A stretch of 64,000 nucleotides of DNA. Origin: Torymus aiolomorphi (taxonomy: Eukaryota > Arthropoda > Insecta > Hymenoptera > Torymidae). Positions within the stretch are counted from its first letter, which is position 1. The number at the start of each line of letters is the position of its first letter. Shown here in pieces: positions 12,481 through 23,989 of the stretch. Under the pieces are notes generated by a model that saw only the letters and a program-made list of their open reading frames with translations, ran no database searches and was not told where the DNA came from. The stretch spans positions 214,448,942 to 214,512,941 of the forward strand of contig CM070874.1 in NCBI GenBank assembly GCA_036365515.1, in the 5' to 3' direction. The position numbers and the translations under genes are program-made.

Positions 12481-13193
12481 AAAAGAAGAATTAAGAATTA
12501 TGTGACGAATTTGTCGAATTAGTTCAACCTCAAAACACTATTTGTTCTTTTTTATTGATCACGTAATTTTTTATTTCAAGAGTCTATTTAATGACAAAAT
12601 TATGACAACAACAAAATATTGTTTCAACTTTCAATTAGTAGAAGTCAAGAGCAAATAAAATTATAAAATCTAAATGATAAAAATTTTTTAATCAAAAATA
12701 CATTTGTACAAGCACTTCTATTTTACTTTTGAATTTTCACTTCTTTCAGATGCCTTTCGAATAATTTCGTATTTTTAATAAACAATTAGCTTTACAGCCC
12801 ATAAAAGAGGAGAAAACGTGACTTTTGACCAAAAAAAACGTGATTTTCCAGTTTTTGACAATTTTAACGATATTTTTTGCTTGAAGTAGTGAATTTCTAT
12901 CTTTTAAAATGAATGTTGATGACTGCGAAAAAAATGAGACCTGGATGAACTATCTAGGATGAAAAAGAGGGTTGCCTCCCTTTTTAAAAAAATTTTTTTT
13001 TTCAAAAATCTAAAAAACTAAATTAACGATAGATCTTTAAATTATTTTTTATTCATTTACTAACAAAATTCAATCTTGTTTTTGTATTTTTAAAAAGCCT
13101 TTTTCGAAATTTTAGCACATTTATTACTCAGAAATGAATTAAAATTTTTCATTAGTAGGCCAGGAGAACTACCTCAAAAATAGTCGTTTGAAA
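12481..13193. other. AT-rich non-coding DNA inside the DD41D element
   Basis: No open frame of note and no clear repeat is visible between the last hairpin and the subterminal repeats of the DD41D element. Confidence 0.35.
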
Positions 13194-13870
13194 TAACTCG
13201 GTTGACCTTGAAATAACCTTGTAAATGAGGTTCAAGGTCAAATCAGAGGTCACCGTTGAGTTCCTCGTTGAAAGTTACCTAGAGTATGACCTTTGTTTGT
13301 TTTCTTTTACCACTAAACTAGCGCGATTTGTAGGAAGTCATACTTTGACCTCTGATTGACCTCCAGAGGTTACGGTAACCCCATACTTAAATACATATCC
13401 GGACGTAAAATTTTCCGCTCTTTTCGATTTCGGCATCAAAAATAGTGATTTCCATTTGAAAAAATGAGGTTGACCTTAAAATAACCTTGAAAATGAGGTT
13501 CAAGGTCAAATCAGAGGTCACCGTTGGGTTCCTCGTTGAAAGTTACCTATGGTATGACCTTTCTTTGTTTTCTTTTACCACTAAACTAGCGCAATTTGTA
13601 GGAAGTCATACTTTGACCTCTGTTTGACCTCCAGAGGTTACGGTAACCCCATACTTAAATACATATCCGGACGTAAAATTTTCCGCTCTTTTCGATTCCG
13701 GCATCAAAAATAGGGGTTCCCATTTGAGAAAATGAGGTTGACCTTGAAAAAACCTTAAAAATGAGGTTGACCTTGAAAAAACCTTGAAAATGAGGTAGAC
13801 CTTGAAATAACCTTGAAAATGAGGTTCTAGGTCAAATCAGAGTTCACCGTTGGATTCCTTGTTGAAAGTT
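13194..13870. repeat. subterminal repeats of the DD41D element, ~272-bp period
   Basis: Three copies, the last partial and rearranged, begin at about 13194, 13464 and 13735. Each contains GGTTGACCTTGAAATAACC, AGGTCAAATCAGAGGTCACC and ACGTAAAATTTTCCGC. Within the last, a GAGGTTGACCTTGAAAA motif is further repeated. One copy in inverted orientation is at 3660-3880, so the right end has been amplified after insertion or during replication. Confidence 0.85.
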
Positions 13871-14134
13871 ACCTAGGGTATGACGCTTGTTTGTTTTCGT
13901 TTACTATTAAAATCGCAAAATTTCCAGGGGTTTCCATACTTTTTCCTCATCCTGTATAATATTAATATGAAATAATTATTTTTAGATAAAAAACTTACAA
14001 AATGACTATTAACCCGATCAACGTTATAAATTTACTTTTACTGTCCTTTCAAGTAATGAATATAAAAGAAAGTCCTACTAAAACAGAAGAAATTGCATTG
14101 AAGGATAGTATAGAACAATTTTTTACTGGATTTT

Positions 14135-15686
14135 ATGAATGACTTTAACGAATCAGAATTCATTCAGCAAGAAACATTGGATTTTCAAGAGCCATTCGAA
14201 GATGTTGAGATGCAAATTGTTGAAGATAATGATAGAATATGGAGAGCAGACGTTGATGAAAGTTCACAAATATGTACTGTGGATGAAGAAGATCTAACAT
14301 GGGATTATAAATCTAAAGCTGTGGAGTACTGGAGAAGTGGCACAAAAAATCTCGCTTTGAAAACTGTACAATATAAATTTCGAAAAGTTAAGTCAATTAC
14401 ACAATTGAAACGATGGGCGCATACCTTAAATAAAGAAGGCACCTATAAAGAAAAAATTGGAAGAATTGCTAAATTTGTGTTAGATAATTTTCGTTTTGCA
14501 ATCGACACTGGGCATATAGTTCATGACGTAGACTTACGAAAATGGGCTTTGCAGGCTCAAAAAATTATTGGAAAGGAAGATATAAGGTTTAAAGCGTCAG
14601 ATCGTTGGTTAAAAAATTTTAAAAAAGCCCATAGAATAGTCAGCAGAAAAATTAACAAATTCATAACGAAAAAAACTTTGGAGGGATCAGAACACTTACA
14701 AAAGGCAGCTAATGCTTTTGTTTCTGAAGTAAAAGAAATAATTAATATTAAAGGTATAGAATCTATTTTTAATTCAGATCAAAGTGGGTTTCAAATTGAA
14801 ATGCATTCAGGAAGAACATTATCTGTTGAAGGAGAATGGCAAATCGAATGCCTTGTAGAATCTGTTAGTTCTACAACGCATAGTTACACTATTCAGCCCT
14901 TAATATCGGGTGACGGTAAGCTACTTTCTCCCTTGTTTATTGTATTAAAGGAATCTAAAGGACAATTTGGACTAAGAGTATAAAGTACGCTATCTAAACC
15001 TTCAAATGTTTATGTAATGGCTTCTAAATCTGGCAAATTAACTTCAGGTATATGAAATTTACTATTATTATAACTTTTTACTTTTATTATACAAACATAA
15101 AAATGTATGTAATTATTACAGAGCATTTTAAAACGTGGTTAAAAGATGTGTATTTCCCCAACGTTGATCATTCAAGTGTTTTATTAATTGACTCTTGGAG
15201 TGGACATTGTCCTGATGCAGTGAAGGAAGCAACACCTCGAAATAAAAATATCGATGTTAAAATAATTCCAAAAGGAACAATCAGTAAAATTCAGTCATTA
15301 GACGTGTTTGGTTTTAGGATTTGGAAAAATTACGTAAGACACTTCTCCGACAGTGTAATATTGATGAATGAAGATTTAGAACTGCATTTAAGAAATAACA
15401 TAATAAAACTTCAATCAGTGGTTCAATCAGTGGTTCATAATCAGTTATCATCCCCTCGATATGTGAACCTATTCAAATATTCGTGGCATAAACGTGGCTA
15501 CGTTGATGCAAAGCCGAGTAAATTTGATAATCCAGTAAAATTTGCTTTGGAAATAACTGTAATGCTCGTTGCGAAGTTACAGAATATTCTAATCCAGTAA
15601 TCGCAAGATGCTCTTGGTGCAAAAGATCATTATGTTTGAAACACTTTTTTGATGATTATCACTATTATCATGATTATAAAGAATAG
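14135..15686 (+). pseudogene. pogo-like transposase with CENP-B HTH and C-terminal zinc knuckle
   Basis: Catalyses cut-and-paste of the surrounding pogo element. The first exon (14135-15047) encodes an acidic N-terminus and a CENP-B-type DNA-binding segment (around residues 95-185, including KWALQAQKI and ASDRWLKNFKKAH). The first catalytic Asp follows in NSDQSGF. A 74-bp intron (15048-15121, GT..AG) joins to an exon with LLIDSWSGH (second Asp) and SLDVFGF (third Asp). Lesions: an in-frame TAA at about 14981-14983 in an otherwise conserved stretch, and a frameshift near 15560. In the shifted frame the protein continues through CSWCKRSLCLKHFF, a Cys/His knuckle, to a stop at 15684-15686. It is probably inactive in this copy. 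Confidence 0.85.
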
Positions 15687-16276
15687 TATTAACAATAAAT
15701 ACCAAAAAATAGTCAACAATATTTAATAACTATTGTTGTTAGTTTATATTTAAATAAGTATAAAACACAAACTGTTTATTTTATTAATATTTTAGAAGTT
15801 TAATCTGTAAAAGATTTTTTTTATTCAAAATACATGAATAGGATCTTGCACTATCATTACAAATAAGAGAATTTTTGTTCGCGTTTAAGTTTTTTTCAGC
15901 TGTAAAAAACTAGAGTGAATAAAAAATGTCGTTATACTGGTAAATACAGGGATACTACCTTTCAAATTGAATGAATTATATCAGTTGTATCCGGTACATT
16001 AGTACATTTCCATATTTATTCACTTTTAATTTTCTTTCAAGATCCAAATTTTTGAATTTTGAATATGGATAACTAATGAAGTATATAAGCGGTCAATATT
16101 TCTATTTGTATATTTAATTTACCAAAAAAATAAGTTTTAGAATAAAGTAATCACAGTTGAACGAAAAAACTATGTTTTAGTTGATCGAAAATCGAATATT
16201 GTAATAAGGGGTTATTTACTGAAGAGGGTAAATTTTTTTACGCGAGTTAATTTATTAAATTATGATTAGTTTTGTG

Positions 16277-16796
16277 TACCTAGTATAAATAAGAAAAAAA
16301 TTTATTACATATTTAATATTGAAATAGCATAATATCCGTTTTAGGGGTAGTTTACCCCTTGTAAAAAACATTTTTTGTAAAACACCGGGACACGTCAACT
16401 TTATTTTTTTAATTTGTTTATAATACAATTATTTTCTTTAGGATTCAATCAATTTTGTAATTTTTTGAGCGAAAATATTGTCAAAATTTTAGGGTTTTCT
16501 TTTATAAAAAATAAGGGATGCTACCCTTCTAGGTAGAAATATTGCACAAATATTCGTTTCTCAATTGCGAATCATATCCACTTTGTTTCATCAAAAAATT
16601 CCAATTCGTTCCGGAGATATAGAAAAAAAAACTGTCCTTGCGGGTGAACTTTAAGGGTGGTTTTCACCCCTCAAAGGAGCATATGGGTACGTAAAAAAAC
16701 ACGTATCAAATATTTTTGGATGTACTACAACATATCAAAATTTGAAGAAAATCGGTGAGGTACACCGGGGGCCCTTTCTGTGAGATAGGAAAGCAC
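16277..16796. other. AT-rich repeat-like DNA, no gene
   Basis: Between the pogo right TIR and the BEL pol relic. It contains a GGGGTAG..CTACCCC-type pair around 16345-16535 and a TTCCGGAGATATAGAAAAAAA phrase typical of dispersed insect repeats. No coding frame is supported. Confidence 0.35.
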
Positions 16797-18191
16797 CAGC
16801 ATGTCCGTAAAAGTGGTAGGTAACCAAGCAGCACTACGTGGCAACAGATTGGCACATTTGCGCTTAAAACTTCATGTCGCTTCCTTCTACTCTCTCGAAA
16901 TAAAGGCATTAATTCTGCCAAAGATCTCCTCGTACGAACCGCCAGTGGCCCGTGCATCGTCATCACTTACCTATTTAAATGGACTCCAATTGGCAGATCC
17001 AAACTATCTTGAATATTTCAAAATTGAATTATTGCTAGGAGCTGATGTCTATAGCTGCATAATTGAGGACAAAATAATTAAAGGCTCAGTTCATCAATCC
17101 ACAGCAACACTGTCCAAATTCGGCTGGTTGCTCACAGGAAATATAGCAGGAATTAATTCGTATTCCAAAGCGCAAATACTTAACCTTGCTACACTTCACT
17201 TCGTCTCTACTAAGGATCAAAATGCTTAACTGTCTGATCTGTTGCGTGAATTTTGGAGGACGGAGGAGCTGACTGAGAGTAAAAATTCTCGCTCCATCGT
17301 AGATCATGCTTGTGAAGATCTATTTGCCAAGACCACATCAAACAAAAAAATTAAGAACCGTTTTTAACGGGTCCAGTATGCTCAAGTCAGGTGAATCATT
17401 AAACGACCTACTGCATAGTGACCCAAATCTACTAATACAAGATGTAGATTTAATTGGTTCAACTAGAAACTACAAAATCGCTCTGCTTGCAGACGTAGAA
17501 AAATGTTCAGGCAGATAGGTGTGCATTCGCTTGACAGGAAGTATCAAGCCATTATTTGGCGATTTAATCCCTTAGAAAAAATTGTCATCTACATTCTCAA
17601 CACCGTAACTTACGGGTTGACTTGTTCGTCCTACTAGGCCATTAGAACACTCTTACAGATGGCTATCGATTACCTAGAGGAATATCCTATGGCAGCTAAT
17701 GTAGTTCGTGAGGAGATGTACTCCGAGAACGTGCTCACCGGATCACATACGACTGCTGAAGTAATGCAAAAAATAAAAGATTTAGTCAGTTTATTTGCGA
17801 AAGCTCAGATGAATCTTCAAAAATGGGCCACGAATGACCCAGAAGCTCTTTCGGCTCCACCAGATCAAATGTTAGCTGAAGGCAAGATAACCTTGTTTAG
17901 CACAAGCTGATCAGTTCCCATGCTAGGAATTGCCTGGCATACAAGCGGCGATTATTTTTGTTTTCACCTTGCTGATGTCAATGTCCTCACGACACCTACA
18001 AAACGATATGTACTTTTACGTATTACACGTAAGTACGATCCACTAGGCCGGACCGCACCAGCTGTCGTAAGATCCAAGATGCTGCTTCAGTCGTTATGGC
18101 TTCTGAAGTTAGGATGGGATGATCCATTACCCAACGAAGTTGCCCAAGAATGGTTTAATTGGGTGAGCGAACTTCCTGGGCTCGTAGACAT
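16797..18191 (+). pseudogene. BEL/Pao retrotransposon pol fragment (protease-RT)
   Basis: Remains of a BEL/Pao polyprotein. First comes the aspartic-protease region (ORF from 16801), with LPKISSYEPP, LNGLQLADPNY, LLGADVYSCII and a C-terminal GWLLTGNIAG. The reverse transcriptase start follows (17306-17518; KLRTVFNGSS, LNDLLHSDPNLL), then degraded fingers/palm, then 17659-18190 with PLGRTAPAVVRSKMLLQSLW and a GWDDPLP motif. Stops at 17228, 17516, 17635 and 17908 and frame changes break it. It ends abruptly at the 19-kb inverted-repeat block, so RNase H and integrase are missing. Family identity is clear from motif order; it is dead. Confidence 0.88.
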
Positions 18192-18961
18192 TAGCAGAAA
18201 TTCAACATTAATAAATAAGTTTTATTTTTACAACTGTGTACGTGCTTGCATAATTGACAAACATTGTGACTGTAAATGTATCAGTGCGTAACTGCAGTGT
18301 TAATGTACGTGTGAGTAAGTGACTGTATGTACACTCGATAGACATTGATTCTCGTAGAACGTGCTTACTGAATTTTAAAATCCTGCAATCCTATTGGACA
18401 AATCGACTGTAGCCATTAACTTTAAATGCGATTGCAGAATTTTTAAATTTATCAGGCGCGTTCTACAAGAATCAGTCTATCAAGAAGTGTACATATGCGC
18501 ATGTGTACACTTATATCAGAACGTGCAGGCCCTGTTAAAAAAAATCAGCTAAAAGAAATGGCTAAAAAACAGATAAAAAATATAGCTATATCGACTTGAA
18601 ATACAGCTGTATTTCGTTGGATATTTAGTTGTATTTTTTATCTGAAAATTTAGTTAAATTTTTAGCTGTAAATCTAAGTAAACGATTACGACCTGTTAAC
18701 AACTGGAAATTTAGCTAAAATTTTTAGCTGTAAATCCACCTGTTAACAACTGGAAATTTAGCTAAAATCCACCTATGAATAACTGGAAATCCAGTTATAT
18801 ATTTAGTGGCATGGAAATTTCCAGCTACTAATAGGTAAAAATTTAGTTAATTTTTCACTTGTAAATACACCTATAAGTTTATTATTAAATGGAAATATAG
18901 GTAGATTGAAAGCTGAAAATATAGCTATATTTTTTAGCTACAAATAGAGCTATATTTTATT
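18192..18961 (+). repeat. left long inverted repeat of the 19-kb block
   Basis: Inverted partner of 36659-37428. The inner half is packed with AGCTAAA, TTTAGCTGTAAAT and CAGCTGTATTTC motifs, a subterminal-repeat pattern typical of DNA transposon ends. Confidence 0.85.
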
Positions 18962-19374
18962 CTCGATTTGGCCATATTTTTTAGCTGTAAATCAATGTAT
19001 TAATATGGATTGGATTGTTAATTTCATTTTATGCTAATAATAACAGAATTTACAGATCATATCTGTTTAACATAGGTATATTGAAAAAGTTATATTTATA
19101 TACATAATTTTACTATTTAAAACTAAAAAGAACATTTCTGCATCAAATATGTTCAAATATATATTTGAGCCGTTATTTACATGATTTAAATACTATTGGC
19201 ATACCCCAGATCACCCATACACACTATACGTACACTAGCGTGTTGACATGAATGACGCCTGAGTTGAAATTATCCAAACTGTCCTTTTCATAATTTGATA
19301 TGTATGGTTTCCAAGTGATATTAACAAGTGATACTTAATTATTATCACATACCATTGAATTAGGAAAAAATCCA

Positions 19375-19681
19375 CACAGAGAAAAATTTATTTGTAAACA
19401 TCACTGTGTTTATAAGAAAATTTATTATTTTATAGCGCTGGGACACACTCGACATGTGGGATTTTTACTGTTTGAAACAGTAATTTTTATGATTTTCGTA
19501 GCAAATTTTTCTTTTTAAATAATAATTTTTATTATTTGTGTAGCAAATTTTACTATTTGAAATAGTAATTTTTATTATTTTTCAGCAGTCATGAAAAGTA
19601 CTATTTCAAATAGCGAAAATCTCATATATTGAGTGTGTCCCAGCGCAATTATAAAAAATAATATATTTTTCTCCATGTCTG
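19375..19681. mobile_element. foldback MITE with CACAGAGAAAAAT-type ends
   Basis: Inverted arms carry GCGCTGGGACACACTC (about 19435-19450) and GAGTGTGTCCCAGCGC (about 19630-19646). Outside these are AGAAAAATTTATT and its inverse AATATATTTTTCTCC. Short TACTGTTTGAAACAGTA-type palindromes fill the centre. No coding capacity. Confidence 0.7.
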
Positions 19682-19804
19682 TAATAAATATTATATTGTT
19701 TTAAATTTACTGCTAAGTTTCCTCCTTCACAGTAAGTTATATAACAATAACTTGTACTTGCACTCTACTATGATGGAACACTGACATTTCATAACTTTAC
19801 ACCT

Positions 19805-20060
19805 CTGTCAATGTAGAGAAAGGAGAAACCATGGTCAACGAGTCTCGTGCTCGCGCTACTCGATGCCGGCCCGCGATAGCAAAATCACACGAGGCCAGCG
19901 CCGAGCGCGCCCACGTGTACTCGATATTAGCAGCTATCAAGAACAGTCATGATAGCGACGGCGACAGCGCGAGGAGGCAACGTCTTGGCGATGATGTCCC
20001 CGTTGACAGAACTCAGCTAAAATTTTACGCCAAGTCTCATATAACAAAATAAAGTAGAAA
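19805..20060 (+). repeat. uninterrupted copy of the Transib target block
   Basis: This GC-richer segment is an inverted, diverged copy of the DNA on both sides of the Transib (22590-22737 plus 28310-28460). Around 19951-19975 it reads through a single GACGG where the other copy has the 5.6-kb Transib between two CGTCG. The 73-codon ORF here has no recognised domain and is probably fortuitous. Confidence 0.8.
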
Positions 20061-22190
20061 GTATCTTACAAAATTTAAGTCCTCACTAGTCTTGGTGAAT
20101 TTACGTATACTTATAAAAGCACTTTACATATGAAAGAGTATTTAAATGTGGATGGCTTTACCAGTTTATTAATTGTAATCGATTTTTAAATAAATTGTTT
20201 GCACATTCATTATTATTTATTATAATTGTAGTTTTCTCTCCATCACTCACTGTTGTACTGTGAGGTATATTTAAAAATTTTTTTAATATATTTATTAATT
20301 TTATTATTTAGTAAATATTGTATACTTATAAGTACAGTCTTTAGGCTGTAATTATAGGCACATTTCCTTTGAGATCCACAGTTTATTTGCTCGTTGATAG
20401 ATTTAAGACTTGGGTAGCCTTAGCGTAAGAAATATATTTGGACCCAATGAACGAAATAATATTGTCGATTACTTATACGAAAGAACCAAAATCAACCTAG
20501 ATTGTGTGTAAATTGTAGCTAAAGATACTAAGTACCTATAAGCATACAAAATTTTGTAATTACATAGAATATTTTGTATACTCATAGGTAGTACCTTTAG
20601 TTACAACTTTTATTACTCGATAAGTCACTTATGGGCTTGGCTGACTTTATCGCAGGAAACATTGGGACCGTATGGACAAAATGACTTGATTCATATTTGA
20701 CTATAATAGTTATGGCTTGTACGTATTGCTTTTTTCAAACAAAATGTATCACCCTTCCCGACGTGTTCCCAGCATGACAACGGATGCTAGTACGGTGACT
20801 TGGTGGAGGGTATCCTCTCGTCGTGTTCCTCGGTTAGCGGTGACTCGTGGGAGATAACAAGGCAGCGCGGTCGGCGGAGATGAAGCAGATTCGGTAAGCC
20901 CTTTCTCGTTCCTAACCTCTCTGATATTGGTCTGATGATACGATTTTCTTGTTGCAGGGACCTGGGGCAGCGAGAGAGGTAAAAACTCATCACTGTTGCA
21001 GATTTTGCTTTTGTGTACTTATGGTTTTAAACAGTAGCTGTCTTCAAACTAATAGTGGTTGTTTGAAGTCATTAGACTACGTAATCTCTCACCAAACCCC
21101 AGAAGCTGAGAGGCTGCCTCGACTACAGCAATGATGGTCTCACTTGGCCTTTTCACCACCAGGAGATGATGTGGTTACTGCACGAGTGAAGAAATCTTCA
21201 AGTGCTGTGCTATTACTGGTAGGTTTCAGAATATCTTCAAGTATCAAGATAAATTGTTAGAATACTTCATCTTTTTTTATAAAAGTGTGTGAATCGACAA
21301 GATTTATTGCATAAGATTTTGGTTTTCTTAGAATGAAATAATAAACTAACTCAGATTTAGTTTATTGTTACTGATCTAACTGCAATTTAGAAAAATAAAC
21401 CAAAAAGACACTGGTTTCATCGCCAGAAAATAGGGAATACTCTTAAAGTTCTTATGGCATATACGATTACAACTCAGATATCAGTAGGAAAGAGCACTAG
21501 AAATTTTATATAACTTTAAAACAGAATCTGTCGCTGCTACCCTTTCGTTGCTTCTACTTATGTTTAAAATATAATATGCAAGCTAGTCATATAAGAATTT
21601 ACTTACTTGGCCTAGTAAGTTTAATTAGAATGCATTTTAACTTAGCATACATAAATTATAAATAAATGAGAAATAATATTTAAAGACAATACAATATTTT
21701 CTGTGATTTAATGCACCACAATTGTAAACTTAGTAATCAATTTTTACTGATACCCATACTTATAAAAATGCAGTACTGACAGTTTCAGTAGTGAAGCGAT
21801 ATACTTATAGCTTTTAGAAATGCTTTTTCGTACTAGCTATCATCCGAAGCTTATACATATGTGACATAAGTACAGTCCAGAATGCTCCTTATTTTCTAGT
21901 GATAAAATCAATGGAATTTTTGGGCTTATTTTTCTAAGATAGATGATTATAATAAAGGGATTGATTTTAACAGGAAAAGGATAAATATAAGTTCTCATTA
22001 CAAGAAAATAAAAAGCAGACATAACTTATGTCAATTCGCACACTTTTATAGAATATCTTTCAGCATGATAGAATATTGCCATATTCGAGTCTGGTATTAT
22101 AACAATTCATTCATGTCTCTTTTAATTTAGGACTTATGTGCGAAGAAGTGAACTTGTGTTAGGACACTGAGAAAGCTGTTCTATATCAAA
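20061..22190. other. non-coding interior with a dispersed ~500-bp repeat
   Basis: 20255-20760 is a repeat that recurs in direct orientation at 29185-29650 and, in part, inverted at 34630-34830; it contains TTTAGGCTGTAATTA and GACAAAATGACTTGATTC. At 20885-20980 there are exon-like junctions (CAGATTCG followed by GTAAGC; TTGCAG before GGACCTGG), suggesting a former non-coding exon. No protein gene is supported. Confidence 0.5.
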
Positions 22191-22373
22191 TTACTATGTT
22201 TTATTGTAATCGGGGGACAAACTTGAATTCTTAAAAAAAATTACTGTTTTCTAGCAAAAATTAATTGCTATAAATGTAGTTAAAATTACTATAAAGATAG
22301 CAATTTTTACTAGAGTACATAGTAATTTTTTTGAGAATGCAAGTTTGTCCCCGGTTCTAATAAAACATAGTAA
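22191..22373. mobile_element. hairpin MITE, ~183 bp
   Basis: TTACTATGTTTTATT at the left and its inverse AATAAAACATAGTAA at the right. Next to these are inverted GGGGACAAACTTG and CAAGTTTGTCCCC. The centre is AT-rich with repeated AATTACTATAAA motifs. No coding capacity. Confidence 0.75.
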
Positions 22374-22589
22374 TTTTTAACAGAACATTTTTCTCTATGT
22401 AGATTAATAATCACCTTCTTAGTCTACAGTATTTTAAAACATACATTTTTATAACTGATAGTGATATTGGTTATTACAAGTTTTGTGTGTTAAATAATAA
22501 AAAGTATTATTTTAAAGAATTTCATGTATAAAAACAGTGTGAGAATGTATAATTTTTCAAACATATTATAATTATCATTAAGTAAGTTA

Positions 22590-22737
22590 CTTTTTTTTGT
22601 CACTCCTTAGAAATTTTGTAAGAGGATTGGGATTTTTTGGTAGGATTTGAGGTTCTGTCTGAAATTTCACAAGATTCTCAGTACTTTCAACAGGGTCATC
22701 ATAGCCAAGATATCGCCTTGACGAACTGTCACCGTCG
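22590..22737 (-). repeat. left flank of the Transib insertion (target block)
   Basis: Together with 28310-28460 this is the interrupted copy of the block seen uninterrupted at 19805-20060. Its last five bases are CGTCG. Confidence 0.75.
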
Positions 22738-22764
22738 CACAGTGGGGAAAGATGGACAAAATTC
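22738..22764 (+). promoter_or_regulatory. left terminal RSS-like recognition site
   Basis: Heptamer CACAGTG (22738-22744), 11-bp spacer, nonamer-like ACAAAATTC (22756-22764; 7 of 9 match to the RSS nonamer). The mirror image is at the right end (28283-28309). It is the expected binding site for the encoded transposase. Confidence 0.7.
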
Positions 22765-23159
22765 TGTAGATTCCACAATTCTTGATGGATCGTGGTCAAT
22801 TTTTTTTTTAAATCTTTGTATTGCCTTCTACTTTAAGGAAAACCTGCGGCAAACCCGGAAAAAGAGAATTTAATAGCACTTTAGCTCGTTAAAGATAGCC
22901 TGCTGCGAAACTTAAATTTTGCACGAGGTGAACTTCAACAATGACACTGTAATTCACAAAATTTTCACTTGTAAACTCTAAACTCATTAATCCATGATGT
23001 CTGACACTCATAAAACCCACAAACCCATCCACCTCGACCCCATAAATCCATAAAGAAATAACTCCATAGAAACCATAAACCCTATATTTGTTATACATTA
23101 AGCGTATAATAATAAACACATAAATACACTTACTTCGAAACTCATAACCTCAGAAACCT

Positions 23160-23715
23160 CTAGATCAATAAACCATAAACCCATAAACCCTAAACCCATA
23201 AACACTAAACCCATGAACCCCAAACCCACAAACCCACAAACCCATAAAGCCTAAGCCCACAAACCCCAAACCCACAAACCCTAAGCCCACAAACCCCAAA
23301 CCCACAAACCCACAAACCCACAAACCCACAAACCCTAAACCCACAAACCCCAAACCCACAAGCCCATAAACCCTAAACCCACAAACCCCAAACCCACAAA
23401 CCCTAAACCCACAAACCCCAAACCCACAAACCCACAAACCCACAAACCCACAAGCCCATAAACCCTAAACCCACAAACCCTAAACCCACAAACCCACAAA
23501 CCCCAAACCCACAAACCCATAAGCCCATAAACCCTAAACCCACAAACCCCAAACCCACAAACCCACAAGCCCATAAACCCACAAGCCCATAAACCCTAAA
23601 CCCACAAACCCTAAACCCACAAACCCACAAACCCACAAACCCACAAGCCCATAAACCCTAAACCCACAAACCCTAAACCCATAAACCCTAAACCCATAAA
23701 CTCTAAACCGTAAAC
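23160..23715. repeat. telomere-like minisatellite in left TIR
   Basis: Units built from AAACCCTAAACCCACAAACCCC-type words, that is AAACCC plus TAAACCC, CACAAACCC or CATAAACCC variants. The complementary strand is a long run of GGGTTT with few other bases. The matching inverted array is at 27290-27890. The repetitive GLWVCGFGVCGF ORFs across both arrays are translation artefacts. Confidence 0.9.
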
Positions 23716-23989
23716 CCGTAAAACCACAAATTGCCTAAGCTTCATTCGTTTCGGTTCAATTAATACCTACTTACACATATCACCACGTGAAGGTTGAAGT
23801 TAGGACTTTGATATGCTCTTTTTTTTTACTTTTTTTTTAGTTTTAAAATTTTTTTCAACTTTTTTTTTTTTTACTTTTTTTTTTAATTTTTATTTTATTT
23901 CCAGTGTAGTTAAGTAATATGTAAAATGAAAATTTAAATATGTATTTTATTATGTAAAATAGAACATTTTTTAACAAAAGCTTCTGTAT
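23716..23989. other. poly(T)-rich spacer downstream of the Transib transposase
   Basis: Short T-rich region with several T8-T10 tracts near 23820-23890 between the minisatellite and the end of the transposase frame. It would hold the 3' UTR. Confidence 0.4.

Larger units (their letters stand above)
3597..13954 (-). mobile_element. DD41D mariner-type element, satellite-expanded
   Basis: The left end reads TA then CAGGGTGAGGAAAAAG; the right end is the inverted CTTTTTCCTCATCCTG then TA. TA on both sides is the Tc1/mariner target duplication. The left subterminal ~280 bp recurs inverted at the right end, where it is repeated about three times (13194-13870). A DD41D transposase relic (4093-5253, minus) sits near the left end. 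At 10.4 kb the element is far longer than the usual 1-2 kb because the middle (about 5690-12480) is satellite-like DNA plus a solo LTR. Confidence 0.7.
1554..16276 (+). mobile_element. pogo-superfamily DNA transposon with nested insertions
   Basis: About 470-bp terminal inverted repeats (1554-2030 and 15805-16276) share CACAAAACTAATCA, runs of AATTAACTCG and a GGGGTAAA/CCCCTTATTA block. The right end is followed by TA and the left preceded by CA, consistent with a TA target duplication mutated on the left. The pogo-type transposase at 14135-15686 lies just inside the right TIR. Without the nested DD41D element (3597-13954) the transposon would be about 4.4 kb. Confidence 0.75.
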
